Shown piece by piece: positions 54,087-61,840 of a stretch of 64,000 nt of DNA. The translations under genes and the position numbers were made by a program. Each line of letters begins with the position of its first letter. Position 1 is the stretch's first letter. Below the pieces are notes generated by a model. The model had not been told where the DNA came from. It was given only the letters and a program-made list of their open reading frames with translations, and ran no database searches. Source of the DNA: Amycolatopsis sp. FBCC-B4732. Its GTDB lineage: Bacteria; Actinomycetota; Actinomycetes; Mycobacteriales; Pseudonocardiaceae. The DNA lies in assembly GCF_023008405.1 (NCBI RefSeq), contig NZ_CP095376.1, forward strand, positions 3,248,001 through 3,312,000, written 5' to 3'.

Positions 54087-55397
54087 TCAGGCCGCCGGCA
54101 GCAACGACTCGGGGCGGCCCGGCTGGGTCAGCCGCCCGGACAGCACCCCGGCCGCGAGGCTCAGCACACCGGCCACGGCGAACGCGCCGGCAAACCCGTG
54201 CGACGCCACGACGAGCGCGGCCAGCCCGGTCCCGACCACCGCGCCGACCGCCTTCGCGCTGTAAAGTATCCCGAAGTTCTGCGCGACCGACTCCTCGCCG
54301 AAGTACTCGCGCACCAGGCCGACGAGCAGCGTGTAGCAGCACCCGTTGCCGAGGCCGGCGAGCGCGGCACCCAGCAGCAGGCCGACGGCGTGCCGGTGCT
54401 CGCCCGAGGAGAACAGCACGAACTGCGCGAGCCCGCCCGCGACGAGCGCGAAGCGCAGGATCCGGTGGCGGCCGAGCCGGTCGGCGAGCCGTCCGACGAG
54501 GACACGCCCACTGCCCGTCGCCGTGGCGAGCAACGCAACCGCGGCCCCGGCGAGCCCGGGCCCGCTGCGTTCGGCGACGAACGTCGCCAGGTAAGCCAGA
54601 TCGAACAACAGCACCGCGGCGGCGAGCACGACCACGAGGTACAGCGTCCGTGTCGTCGCGCACCGGAGGAGCTCCGCCGGCCGGTAGTGCCGGACGGCCG
54701 GCCGCCGGTTGTGCGCCCGGTCCAATGCCCAGGCACGCGGTTCCGGAGTGGCGGGCCACCAGTGCCGCGGCGGGTAGCGCAGCACCGCGCCGCAGCCGGC
54801 GATCACGACGAGCACGAGAGCGGCGGACACGTCCAAGAGCACTGCTCTCGCTTCCGGCAACGCTGCGGCGAGGACGACGAACGGCACACTGCCGAAGGCG
54901 AACGCCCCGCTCACGACGCCCGCGCGCGAGCCGGTGCGGTCCGGGAACCACGCGAGCACCGCGCCGATGCACGTGGCGTACACCAGACCGGTGCCGAGCC
55001 CGCCGAGCACGGAGTAGCCGAGGAACACGGTGAGCAGGCTGCTCGCGTGGCCGAGCGTCACGAGCCCGGCGGCGCACAGCACCGCGCCGGCGGCCATCGC
55101 GGCCGGCGCGGGGAACACCCCGCGGTCACGCAGCCACGCCGCCGGGAACGCCACCCCGGCCTGGCAGATCGCCCAGACGGCGAAGGACAGCGCGATCCCG
55201 CCGAACGTCCAGCCGTGCGCCCGGCCCAGCGCCGGGACGATCGCGCCGAAGCCGTACTGCTGCACCCCGGCGGCGAGCATGGCCGCGGCGGCCAGCCAGG
55301 TGATCCACGTCCGGGGCCTGCCGAGCAGCTCCCGGTCGGACTCCCCGACGCGGTAGCGCCGGCCGTAGACGTCTCGGAGCTCGCGGATCTCGGCCAT
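54087..55397 (-). CDS. OFA-family MFS transporter, second copy
   Basis: The 436-residue 12-segment transporter shares with the copy at 43439 the N-terminal [20 protein letters not shown] pattern, [40 protein letters not shown] and [20 protein letters not shown]. It is diverged and shorter, mainly at the C-terminus. Paired with fdhD under a copy of the regulon promoter it may handle formate, while the other copy handles oxalate, but roles could be reversed. ATG at 55397 follows GAGGAGG. Confidence 0.86.
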   Translation of the reverse strand: MAEIRELRDVYGRRYRVGESDRELLGRPRTWITWLAAAAMLAAGVQQYGFGAIVPALGRAHGWTFGGIALSFAVWAICQAGVAFPAAWLRDRGVFPAPAAMAAGAVLCAAGLVTLGHASSLLTVFLGYSVLGGLGTGLVYATCIGAVLAWFPDRTGSRAGVVSGAFAFGSVPFVVLAAALPEARAVLLDVSAALVLVVIAGCGAVLRYPPRHWWPATPEPRAWALDRAHNRRPAVRHYRPAELLRCATTRTLYLVVVLAAAVLLFDLAYLATFVAERSGPGLAGAAVALLATATGSGRVLVGRLADRLGRHRILRFALVAGGLAQFVLFSSGEHRHAVGLLLGAALAGLGNGCCYTLLVGLVREYFGEESVAQNFGILYSAKAVGAVVGTGLAALVVASHGFAGAFAVAGVLSLAAGVLSGRLTQPGRPESLLPAA

Positions 55398-55412
55398 GGC
55401 GACCGCCTCCTC

Positions 55413-55446
55413 GCAGACTGCAGATTGTATGCAGTATGCGGTAGGC
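55413..55446. promoter_or_regulatory. Regulon operator and promoter of the transporter-fdhD operon
   Basis: TGTATGCAGTATGCG (55426-55440) is the third copy of the palindrome. On the minus strand TACAAT gives a good -10 about 25 bases before the ATG. The whole 34-bp block is nearly identical to 50063-50096, implying duplication or strong constraint on operator plus core promoter. Confidence 0.75.
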
Positions 55447-55632
55447 TGCGGTTCGAGGCAAGAAGGCGGCCCGGTGGCCATCGAGGGAGGAGGCGGCCAC
55501 CGGGCCGGTGCTCCGCCGCGGTACCGGCCGCGCGGAGCACTGCCAGTCTGGCCATCGAAGGCACCGTCGACAAGCTTTGACACCCGTCGAACCGCGTCCG
55601 GCGTCCACAACGAACACCTACGGACGCACAAA

Positions 55633-55689
55633 AGCGCCCCGAAGTGACGTCGGGTGCGGCATTCGCACTCGACGGCACTTCGGGGCGCT
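55633..55689 (-). terminator. Strong hairpin terminator for lsr2
   Basis: A 14-bp perfect outer stem (AGCGCCCCGAAGTG with CACTTCGGGGCGCT) continues inward after one A/G mismatch through CGTCG/CGACG, a G-T wobble and GTGCG/CGCAC to a five-base loop: about 26 paired positions. On the minus strand it is followed by TTTTGTG. It lies about 90 bases past the lsr2 stop. Confidence 0.85.
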
Positions 55690-55774
55690 CGGGCCGGAAT
55701 CCCTGGGGCGGGCCGGGCGGTGCGCACGCACCGCGACGAACCCGTTACCCGTCAGGAAGTTTCGCCGCTCCGGT

Positions 55775-56188
55775 TCAAGACTTCTTGCGCGGGGCTCGCT
55801 TGCGCGCCGGCTTGACGTCGACGGGCTCGGCCGCCGCGGCCTGGTCGGCCTCGAAGCCCGCGATGATCTCGCTGGAAAGGCGGCCGCGCTCGGCGACCTC
55901 GTAGCCGTTGGCCTGCGCCCACTCGCGGATCTGCCGGTTGCGCTCACGGTCGGTCCCCGAGCCGCCGCCCGAGCCGGACAGCGACTGACCGGTCGCGAGG
56001 CGCACCTTGCGGCCGCCGATGCGACGCGCGGCGCCGACGTAGCGCGCGAGTTCGTCCCGCAGCGCGGAGGCGTTGTCCTCGGACAGGTCGATTTCGTAGG
56101 TCACGCCGTCGAGACTGAAGGGGACGGTCTGCGAAGCCTCGCTCCCGTCGAGGTCGTCCACCATCTGGACCTGCACCCGTTGCGCCAT
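55775..56188 (-). CDS. lsr2: Lsr2 nucleoid-associated protein
   Basis: The 137-residue protein has an N-terminal oligomerisation domain (residues 1-60; VQMVDDLDGSEASQTVPFSLDG, in two parts, and YEIDLSEDNA) and the C-terminal DNA-binding domain with IREWAQANGYEVAERGRLS, including the minor-groove Arg-Gly-Arg motif (101-103). It silences AT-rich DNA in actinobacteria. It is about 25 residues longer than mycobacterial Lsr2 owing to a longer linker and a basic C-terminal tail (KPARKRAPRKKS) that may add DNA affinity. ATG at 56188; a strong hairpin terminator follows. Confidence 0.92.
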   Translation of the reverse strand: MAQRVQVQMVDDLDGSEASQTVPFSLDGVTYEIDLSEDNASALRDELARYVGAARRIGGRKVRLATGQSLSGSGGGSGTDRERNRQIREWAQANGYEVAERGRLSSEIIAGFEADQAAAAEPVDVKPARKRAPRKKS

Positions 56189-56406
56189 GGTTCGTCGTTC
56201 CTCATCTTCTCCAGAACACGGTCGGACAGACCCTAACCTGTCGAATCACGTCCGGCACGCGCGACACCCGTCAAGCGTCCACAATGGCCGCCCGGGCGAG
56301 CGGGTCGCCCGCGTCCAGAGTGACCGCAACGGCGCCGGAATGGGCCGCGCCTTGGCCGAAAATCAATTTCGTGATAGGCTCGAAATCAAATCGGTACCGT
56401 GACGGC

Positions 56407-57003
56407 GTGACCAACCCCGAGTTTCCCGGTAATGCGAGCCGCACCGCCTTCACCGCGGCTGCCGCGCGGGCGGCACATTTGCTCGACGACACCGAACCCT
56501 ACATCTTCGCGAGCTCCTTCGCCGCTCCTCTGCTCGGCGAGCACGCGGAGGAACTCTTGGCGTACCACCGGCTCCACGGCACTCACCCGGTCCTCTGCGG
56601 TGCCCGCGCCGAGGCGGTGCGCCGCCGACGGTTCACCGAAGAGCAGCTCTCCCATTCCGGTATAGACCAGTATCCGATTTTGGGCGCCGGTCACGATTCG
56701 TTCGCGTATCGGGCCGTCTCCGGACGTTTCCGGGTGTTCGAGGTCCACCACCCGGCGACACAGGTGGTCGAACGGGAACTGCTCGCCGCCGCCGGGTCGC
56801 CGAACGGCTCGTCCAGAGTGGACTGGACCTGTTTCGCCCCGTGTCCGCGAGCTGGCTCGGCGTCACCACGGACCTGGCACGAGGCGATTGCCGCCACATT
56901 GACGGATCCAAGCGGTTTCGCACCGGGATCGGAAATCGTGGCGGATCACCTGGTTCCCGCGGAACTGCGCGACGCGACCGGAAACAGTTGCGCGGAAGCG
57001 GTG
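56407..57003 (+). pseudogene. Decayed SAM-dependent methyltransferase (LCM/TIGR00027 type)
   Basis: Recognisable family motifs are present: TAFTAAAARAAHLLDD, ILGAGHDSFAYR (SAM-binding glycine motif) and VFEVHHPATQ. Around 56838-56880 the conserved SWLGVTT segment appears in a different frame (VSASWLGVTTDL) while sequence before and after (EAIAATLTDPSGFAPGSEIV) stays in the first frame, implying two compensating indels. The similarity ends near 57003, before the C-terminal third of the family, abutting the dinB stop. The product would be about 200 scrambled residues instead of about 280. A functional short protein cannot be fully excluded. Confidence 0.65.
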
Positions 57004-57030
57004 TGCTGCCGCGGCGGACGACCGGGTCGC

Positions 57031-58221
57031 TCAGTCGGGCAGCATCGGTACTTCGAGGTCGTCGGGCCGGCCGAGCAGGACCGCGCGCGTCACCGCCGCC
57101 TTGCCGAACCTGTCGCGCACCGCGTCCAGTGCCGTGTCCAGCTCCGTCGCTCGCTGGCGCTCGAAGGGCAGGGTCAGCTGGAACGGGTCGTCGTCGGCCA
57201 GGTTGGACAACGCGGCGCCCAGCAGCGTGATCCCGCGGTCGGCGATCAACGGCAGCGCGGCGACGAGCAATTCGCGCGCCGCCGTGAGCAGCACGCCGGT
57301 GCCGGCCGTCGGCTCGGTCAGCGTGTGCGAACGAGTGGCCCGCTCGAAGTCGGCGAAGCGCAGGCGGATCGTCACCGTCCGGCAGACGCGGTGGGCGGCC
57401 CTCAAGCGGCGGGCGATGCGGTCGATCAGGGCCACCAGCACCACGTCGAGCTCGGCCGGGGTCCGTCTGGCGCGGCCCAGGGACCGCTGGGCGCCGATCG
57501 AGCGGCGGCGGACGCCCACCTCGACGCGGCGGGGGTCGCGGTTGTGGGCCAGGGCGTGCAGGTGGCGGCCGGGGCCCCGGCCGAGCAAGCCGTCGAGGTC
57601 CACCTGCTCGGACGTCGCGAGCTCGCCGACCGTCCGGATCCCGCGTGCGTGCAGCTTCTCCGTCGTGACCTTGCCGACGCCCCACAGCGCCGAAACCGGC
57701 AGCGGATGCAGGAACTCCAGCTCGCCGTCGTGCGGCACCACCAGCAGGCCGTCCGGTTTCGCCACCCGGCTGGCGACCTTGGCCAGGAACTTCGTGCGCG
57801 CCACCCCGACCGTGATCGGCAGCCCGGCCCGCTCGGCGACCGCGACGCGCAGCCGTTCGGCGATGTGGCTCGGCCGTCCGCCGATCCTCGCCAGGCCGCT
57901 GACGTCGAGGAACGCTTCGTCGATCGAGATGCCCTCCACCCACGGCGTCGTGTCGTGGAAGACCTCGAACACCGCGCGGCTGGCGGCCAGGTACGCCGAC
58001 ATCCGCGGTGGCACGACGACCGCCTGCGGGCACAGCCTGCGGGCCTGCGCGCCGCCCATCGCGGTGCGGACGCCGTAGGCCTTGGCCTCGTAACTCGCCG
58101 CCAGCACGACCCCGCCGCCGACGATCACCGGGCGTCCTTTCAACGCCGGATCGTCGCGCTGCTCGACCGACGCGTAGAACGAGTCGAGATCGGCGTGCAG
58201 GATGGGCCCCTCGTCGGTCAT
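57031..58221 (-). CDS. dinB: DNA polymerase IV (Y family)
   Basis: The 396-residue translesion polymerase has ILHADLDSFYASVEQ (Asp11), SYEAKAYGVRTAM, and SIDEAFLDV with catalytic Asp101-Glu102, then helix-hairpin-helix thumb (LWGVGKVTTEKLHARGI) and little-finger domains. A C-terminal LTLPF is a plausible beta-clamp-binding motif. It inserts nucleotides opposite damaged bases. The ATG at 58221 is abutted by a LexA-type SOS box, so it should be DNA-damage inducible and may be translated from a leaderless transcript. Confidence 0.93.
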   Translation of the reverse strand: MTDEGPILHADLDSFYASVEQRDDPALKGRPVIVGGGVVLAASYEAKAYGVRTAMGGAQARRLCPQAVVVPPRMSAYLAASRAVFEVFHDTTPWVEGISIDEAFLDVSGLARIGGRPSHIAERLRVAVAERAGLPITVGVARTKFLAKVASRVAKPDGLLVVPHDGELEFLHPLPVSALWGVGKVTTEKLHARGIRTVGELATSEQVDLDGLLGRGPGRHLHALAHNRDPRRVEVGVRRRSIGAQRSLGRARRTPAELDVVLVALIDRIARRLRAAHRVCRTVTIRLRFADFERATRSHTLTEPTAGTGVLLTAARELLVAALPLIADRGITLLGAALSNLADDDPFQLTLPFERQRATELDTALDAVRDRFGKAAVTRAVLLGRPDDLEVPMLPD

Positions 58222-58236
58222 AGAACATATGTTCGC
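58221..58236. promoter_or_regulatory. LexA/SOS box at the dinB start
   Basis: TAGAACATATGTTCGC contains the perfect palindrome GAACATATGTTC (58223-58234), matching the actinobacterial SOS consensus CGAAC-N4-GTTCG at all but one outer base. It begins one base from the start codon, so LexA would cover the transcription start. Confidence 0.85.
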
Positions 58237-58375
58237 ATAACCGAGCGCCGAAGTCCGCTCACCCGTCCGTCGCGAGTGGCGTGCCGCCGGTCGACACTGA
58301 GCGCTTTTCCGGTTGTCCGGCGTCCGTGGCCGCGCTCACACTCGAAGCATCGAACGACCCGACCCTGGGGGCTCC

Positions 58376-58795
58376 ATGACCGAGAAGTGCCGGTGCGGCG
58401 ACCACCACGCGTGGGCCGCGCCCAACCCCGAAGACCGGCCCGCCGCCGCGCGGCAGCCGCTGCTGGCTTCGACTCTGGCGCGCGAAGACCGCGTGGAGGA
58501 CGACGGCGGGCTCGACCCGACCGACCGCGTCACCTGCCGGACGCACCGCCGCTGGCTGCACGAATGCGTGTCGTCGCCGGTGCACACGAACCCGGCGATC
58601 GGCTACCGCTGGTGCCGCCGCTGCGACCACCAGGCGCTGGTCGCGGTGGACGAGCTGGCCGGCGAGGTGACCATCCGCTGCGGGCTCTGCGGGCACGTCC
58701 CGCGCAGCCGCGCCAACGAAGAGCTGGTCCAGCTGTGCATGCGCAGCCTCGCACTGGCCCGCGCGGGCCGGTTCCCGGCGGCCGCCGTCGCCTGA
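58376..58795 (+). CDS. Small cysteine/histidine-rich putative zinc-ribbon protein
   Basis: The 139-residue product is not assigned to a family. Several metal-type motifs occur: CRCGDHH at the N-terminus, CRTHRRWLHEC near residues 63-73, and paired WCRRCDHQ and CGLCGH near 90-117, the last two resembling a zinc ribbon. An acidic/proline-rich linker lies between. ATG at 58376 follows GGGGG. It is 16 bases before the next gene, so the two may be co-transcribed; a nucleic-acid-binding role is only a guess from the ribbon. Confidence 0.65.
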   Translation: MTEKCRCGDHHAWAAPNPEDRPAAARQPLLASTLAREDRVEDDGGLDPTDRVTCRTHRRWLHECVSSPVHTNPAIGYRWCRRCDHQALVAVDELAGEVTIRCGLCGHVPRSRANEELVQLCMRSLALARAGRFPAAAVA

Positions 58796-58811
58796 CTGCC
58801 ATGATGCGGGG

Positions 58812-59324
58812 GTGCCCGAACCCGGAACCACCGCACTGGTGATCCTGCTGCCCGCCGCCGAGCCGGTGCTGGCAGCGGCCCGCCGCGTCGACCCCGCCCT
58901 GGTCCGCCCCGGCCTGCCCGCCCACGTGACGGCGCTCTACCCCTTCCTGCCGGCTGCCGAAGTGAGCGACGCCGTCCTCGACGCGGTCCGCGCGCTCGCC
59001 GCGACGTTCTCGCCGACCGAAGTGCCGCTCACGGAGTTCGTCACGGCACCCGGTTTCGCCGCGATCCCGGCGCCCGCGCTCCAGCCGGTCACCGACGCCG
59101 TCTGCGCGCGCTGGCCCGAAGTCCGGCCGTACGGCGGGCGGTTCGGTCCCCGCCCGGGCGCCCACGTGACGGTGGCGATGGGTGGCGAGGCGGACGTCCT
59201 CGAGCGGGTGGCCGCCGAGGTCCGGCCGCTGCTTCCGCTGACGGATCAGGCGGCGGAACTGCAGCTCGTCGCGCTCACCGACCGGGGCTGGGAACCGCGG
59301 CTGTCCGCGCGCTTCGGCGGCTGA
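58812..59324 (+). CDS. 2'-5' RNA ligase / phosphoesterase-like protein
   Basis: The 170-residue protein carries the two HxT/S motifs of the 2H phosphoesterase superfamily: HVTALYPF (His38) and HVTVAMGG (His118), about 80 residues apart as expected. Members hydrolyse or ligate 2',5' or cyclic phosphate bonds in RNA or nucleotides; the substrate is unknown. GTG at 58812 follows GCGGGG. It sits downstream of the zinc-ribbon gene and converges on a membrane-protein gene with a four-base gap. Confidence 0.8.
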   Translation: MPEPGTTALVILLPAAEPVLAAARRVDPALVRPGLPAHVTALYPFLPAAEVSDAVLDAVRALAATFSPTEVPLTEFVTAPGFAAIPAPALQPVTDAVCARWPEVRPYGGRFGPRPGAHVTVAMGGEADVLERVAAEVRPLLPLTDQAAELQLVALTDRGWEPRLSARFGG

Positions 59325-59328
59325 GCGC

Positions 59329-60408
59329 TCAGCGGCGGCTCGGCGCGGCGGCCGGGGTGCCCGCCAGCTGCCGGTAGGCGCGGGCGATCGCGCGGAGCCG
59401 GGCCACGTCGGCGGCGAACGGTTCGCCGGCCGCGGTGGGTGGCGGGGTCTCGCGGGGTTCGTCCGGGAGGTCGCGGACCAGGCGCGCCACCGCAGGCGGC
59501 GGGAGGTCCGGGGTCGCGCCGGCCAGGATGAGGCCGTCGTTGGTCTCGCTCATCGCCGTCAGCAGGCGTTCGCGCCGCGACGGGCCGCCCGGGTCGATGC
59601 GGACGATCTCCGGGTAGCGCCGCGTCAGGTGCGCGCGCAGCGGACGCAGCAGGCGCAGCGTCCGAGCGTCGCGGCGGGCCGCCGCCAGGCCCGGGACCGC
59701 CGGGATCGTCAGGCCCAGCACGATCAGCAGCACCGAGACGGCCGGGAACCCGACGTCGAGCGCGCACGGCACCGTCGAGAAGGGCCCGCGGCACAACGCT
59801 TTCACCGGGTGCTCGGCCTGCAGCGCGTGGATCGTCCCGACGACCTTCCCGGCCAGGTACGCGAGCGCGAACGCCGACGCCAGCAGCAGCAACACCAGCC
59901 CGGCGCGCAGCGCCCCGCCGCTCGCGCGGATCGTCACGGCCGCCACGATCCCGATGTCGATGACCGCGAGCCCCAGGTAGACGGTGTAGGCGAAGACGTA
60001 GACGACCAGCGTCGGGTGGGTGCGGTAGAGCTCGTCGAACACGCCGACCCCGCGGGGCAGCCCCTGCGTGCTGAAGAACGTGACGAGCAGCAGCGTCAGC
60101 GCGACGCCGAGCGCGACCAGCCGGGTGCGGCGGCCGCGGTCGCGGGTGCCGCTGATCTCCGCGACGGTCAGCCCGATCCCGTACGCGGCGACCATCGTCG
60201 CGAGGTTCGACAGCAGGCGCCCGAGGCTGGGGTAGAGCTCGCTCTCGAACTGCTGCGCGCGGTTCGAGAGGAAGCAGAACGCGGCGCCCAGCGCGATGAG
60301 CGAGACGGCCAGGCCGGCGCCCGCACCGGTGCGCCGGGCGCGCACGGCCCGCCAGATGCCGACGACGAGCGCGAAGGCCCCGACCCCGAGGAACAGAATG
60401 TCGATCAC
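59329..60408 (-). CDS. Polytopic membrane protein, MAB_1171c-like
   Basis: The 359-residue protein has about seven N-terminal hydrophobic helices (first at residues 3-21; later GLAVSLIALGAAFCFLS, LALGVALTLLLVTFF-like, LVVYVFAYTVYLGLAVI) and a cytoplasmic C-terminal domain of about 120 residues with RRYPEIVRIDPGG. This layout is known from a family of actinobacterial membrane proteins of unclear function that often neighbour XRE and ImmA-like genes, as here. It is the third gene of that set, ten bases after the protease gene. GTG start at 60408. Confidence 0.72.
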   Translation of the reverse strand: MIDILFLGVGAFALVVGIWRAVRARRTGAGAGLAVSLIALGAAFCFLSNRAQQFESELYPSLGRLLSNLATMVAAYGIGLTVAEISGTRDRGRRTRLVALGVALTLLLVTFFSTQGLPRGVGVFDELYRTHPTLVVYVFAYTVYLGLAVIDIGIVAAVTIRASGGALRAGLVLLLLASAFALAYLAGKVVGTIHALQAEHPVKALCRGPFSTVPCALDVGFPAVSVLLIVLGLTIPAVPGLAAARRDARTLRLLRPLRAHLTRRYPEIVRIDPGGPSRRERLLTAMSETNDGLILAGATPDLPPPAVARLVRDLPDEPRETPPPTAAGEPFAADVARLRAIARAYRQLAGTPAAAPSRR

Positions 60409-60417
60409 GGGACGCGA

Positions 60418-61008
60418 CTATCCCAGGAGCGCCGCCAGCCGCCTAGCCTGGTCGGCCGCCCGGCCGGACGCTCCCGGCTGAACGGCGGGCGGCTCACTGG
60501 TCGCGGCGCTCATCAGCAGGACGGCGATCAGTTCGGCCTCGTATTCCTCGGTGCCGCTCGTGACGCGCGTGAGCAGGTGCGACAACGCCGCGGGCGCGAG
60601 GTCCGGGGCGAGCTGGGCGGCGTCGGACTCGGCCATCAGGCAGGTGCCGGTGTGCGCGCAGAGCATGTGGGCGAGCTCGTGGGCGATGATGTGGTCCTGG
60701 TGCAGCGCCGACGTGTGCTCGGTGTAGGCGATCAGGTCGTAGTCCGGGCGCGCCTGCCAGGCCCCGGAGGGCTGCCCGGGCCGGTAGGCGATCGGGACGA
60801 GGTCGATTTCGCGCCCACGCCAGGCCTCGAGGCGGTCCACCCAGCCGTTCATCGACCACGGCCGCGGCAGCGGGACGGCGGCGAGCACCGCCCGGACGCG
60901 CTCCCGCGCCTGGTCACGGAGGTCCGGCAGACCGCGCTCGTCGATGGGTCCTCCCCGCTCATCGGGCGCCAGCCGGCTGCACCGGGGCGCGATCACGGAC
61001 GAGGTCAT
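60418..61008 (-). CDS. ImmA/IrrE-type metalloprotease-like protein
   Basis: The 196-residue protein has the zinc-protease motif HELAH (His110-His114, HExxH type) in HQDHIIAHELAHMLCAH, with a following Glu-rich helix (YEAELIAVLL) supplying the third ligand. Related ImmA/IrrE proteins cleave an XRE repressor to switch on stress or mobile-element genes. The adjacent XRE gene is 20 bases upstream, matching that arrangement. ATG at 61008. The substrate is inferred to be the neighbouring XRE protein. Confidence 0.82.
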   Translation of the reverse strand: MTSSVIAPRCSRLAPDERGGPIDERGLPDLRDQARERVRAVLAAVPLPRPWSMNGWVDRLEAWRGREIDLVPIAYRPGQPSGAWQARPDYDLIAYTEHTSALHQDHIIAHELAHMLCAHTGTCLMAESDAAQLAPDLAPAALSHLLTRVTSGTEEYEAELIAVLLMSAATSEPPAVQPGASGRAADQARRLAALLG

Positions 61009-61027
61009 CGTAGCCGACCGGCGCGGC

Positions 61028-61465
61028 TCACTCGGGCTTCCGGCGCCGGCCTTCGCGGCGCCGGGTCTCGTCGTAGCTGCCGAGCTGGTCGAGCAGCGCG
61101 GTGACGGTTTCGCGGTCGCGCGGGGAGAGCCGCATCGCCCGCTGCGCCAGGGTGCGCGCCTCGGTGTCCCGCCACGCCACGACGTCCTCGACCTGGCTGT
61201 CGATCCGGCCCGCGACCTCGTCGTCGAAGAAGTAGGTGACGGGCACGCCGAAGAACTGCGCGAGCGCCTGGATGTGCGAGCGCTTGGGGTCCTTGCGCGC
61301 GCCGACGGCCAGCTGCTGCACGTGCGTCGCGGACATCGAGACCCCGGTCCGGTCGGCGACGCCGGTCGCGATCTCCCGGTAGGAGTACGGCTTGCGGTCC
61401 GGCGGGTGCACGGTCGCGATCAAGTGCGCCAGCCGTTCGGCGAAACTGCGCCCTTCGCTCACCAC
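61028..61465 (-). CDS. XRE-family transcriptional regulator
   Basis: The 145-residue protein has an extended XRE helix-turn-helix (residues about 27-75: SYREIATGVADRTGVSMSAT, HVQQLAVGARKDPKRSHIQA, LAQFFGVPVTYFFDD), as in actinobacterial EspR-like or ImmR-like regulators. The C-terminal helix could dimerise or be the protease target. Two GTG codons in a row (61465 and 61462) are possible starts after GAGGGTG. Three copies of GAAAC-N-TGACA lie upstream and are probable autoregulatory sites. Confidence 0.82.
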   Translation of the reverse strand: MVSEGRSFAERLAHLIATVHPPDRKPYSYREIATGVADRTGVSMSATHVQQLAVGARKDPKRSHIQALAQFFGVPVTYFFDDEVAGRIDSQVEDVVAWRDTEARTLAQRAMRLSPRDRETVTALLDQLGSYDETRRREGRRRKPE

Positions 61466-61840
61466 ACACCACCCTCAGCCAAGAAACGTGACAACCGTCA
61501 GCGTAGCTGTCCCGAAAACTTGACACAGCCCGTCCCGGAAAGACTACGATACTCCCGTTCGGTGTTTCGGAAACATGACACGGAACCCGGGGTGGCGCAG
61601 CGGCCGCGGGGTGACTCACGTGGCCGCTGGGGGTGGCCACGCGGCTGACTCCGTGCCCGCCGCGCGATCCTTGCGAACGGGAGTCGGGGGTTAGCGGGTT
61701 TCGGCCCTGGTGGTTTTGCGCGCGCTGGCGGGTCGTGCGGGCGTGGTGGGACTCGAGGGCCGGCCCGCGTGGACCGTTCCCCCGCGCCGCCGAGCACTTC
61801 CGTCCTAGTGCGCGTGTACCACCGGGCTTCGTCGCCTCCG
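61466..61840. promoter_or_regulatory. Promoter region of the XRE gene with three GAAAC-N-TGACA repeats
   Basis: Direct repeats occur at 61483-61494 (GAAACGTGACAA), 61515-61526 (AAAACTTGACAC) and 61570-61581 (GAAACATGACAC). TTGACA at 61520 could also serve as a -35 for rightward transcription. From about 61600 to 61840 I see no gene; a GTGGCC/GGCCAC dyad lies near 61619-61640. Confidence 0.6.

Larger units (their letters stand above)
55398..55774. other. Intergenic region between the transporter and lsr2 genes
   Basis: The 377-bp gap contains the promoter/operator of the transporter-fdhD operon at its left end and the lsr2 terminator at 55633-55689. Between 55450 and 55630 I see no gene; a GGGAGGAGGC at about 55489 is not followed by a plausible coding region. 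Confidence 0.6.

Noticed and set aside
56271..56492. Short minus-strand frame between lsr2 and the methyltransferase relic
   Set aside because: It overlaps the recognisable methyltransferase N-terminus and shows no supporting motif.
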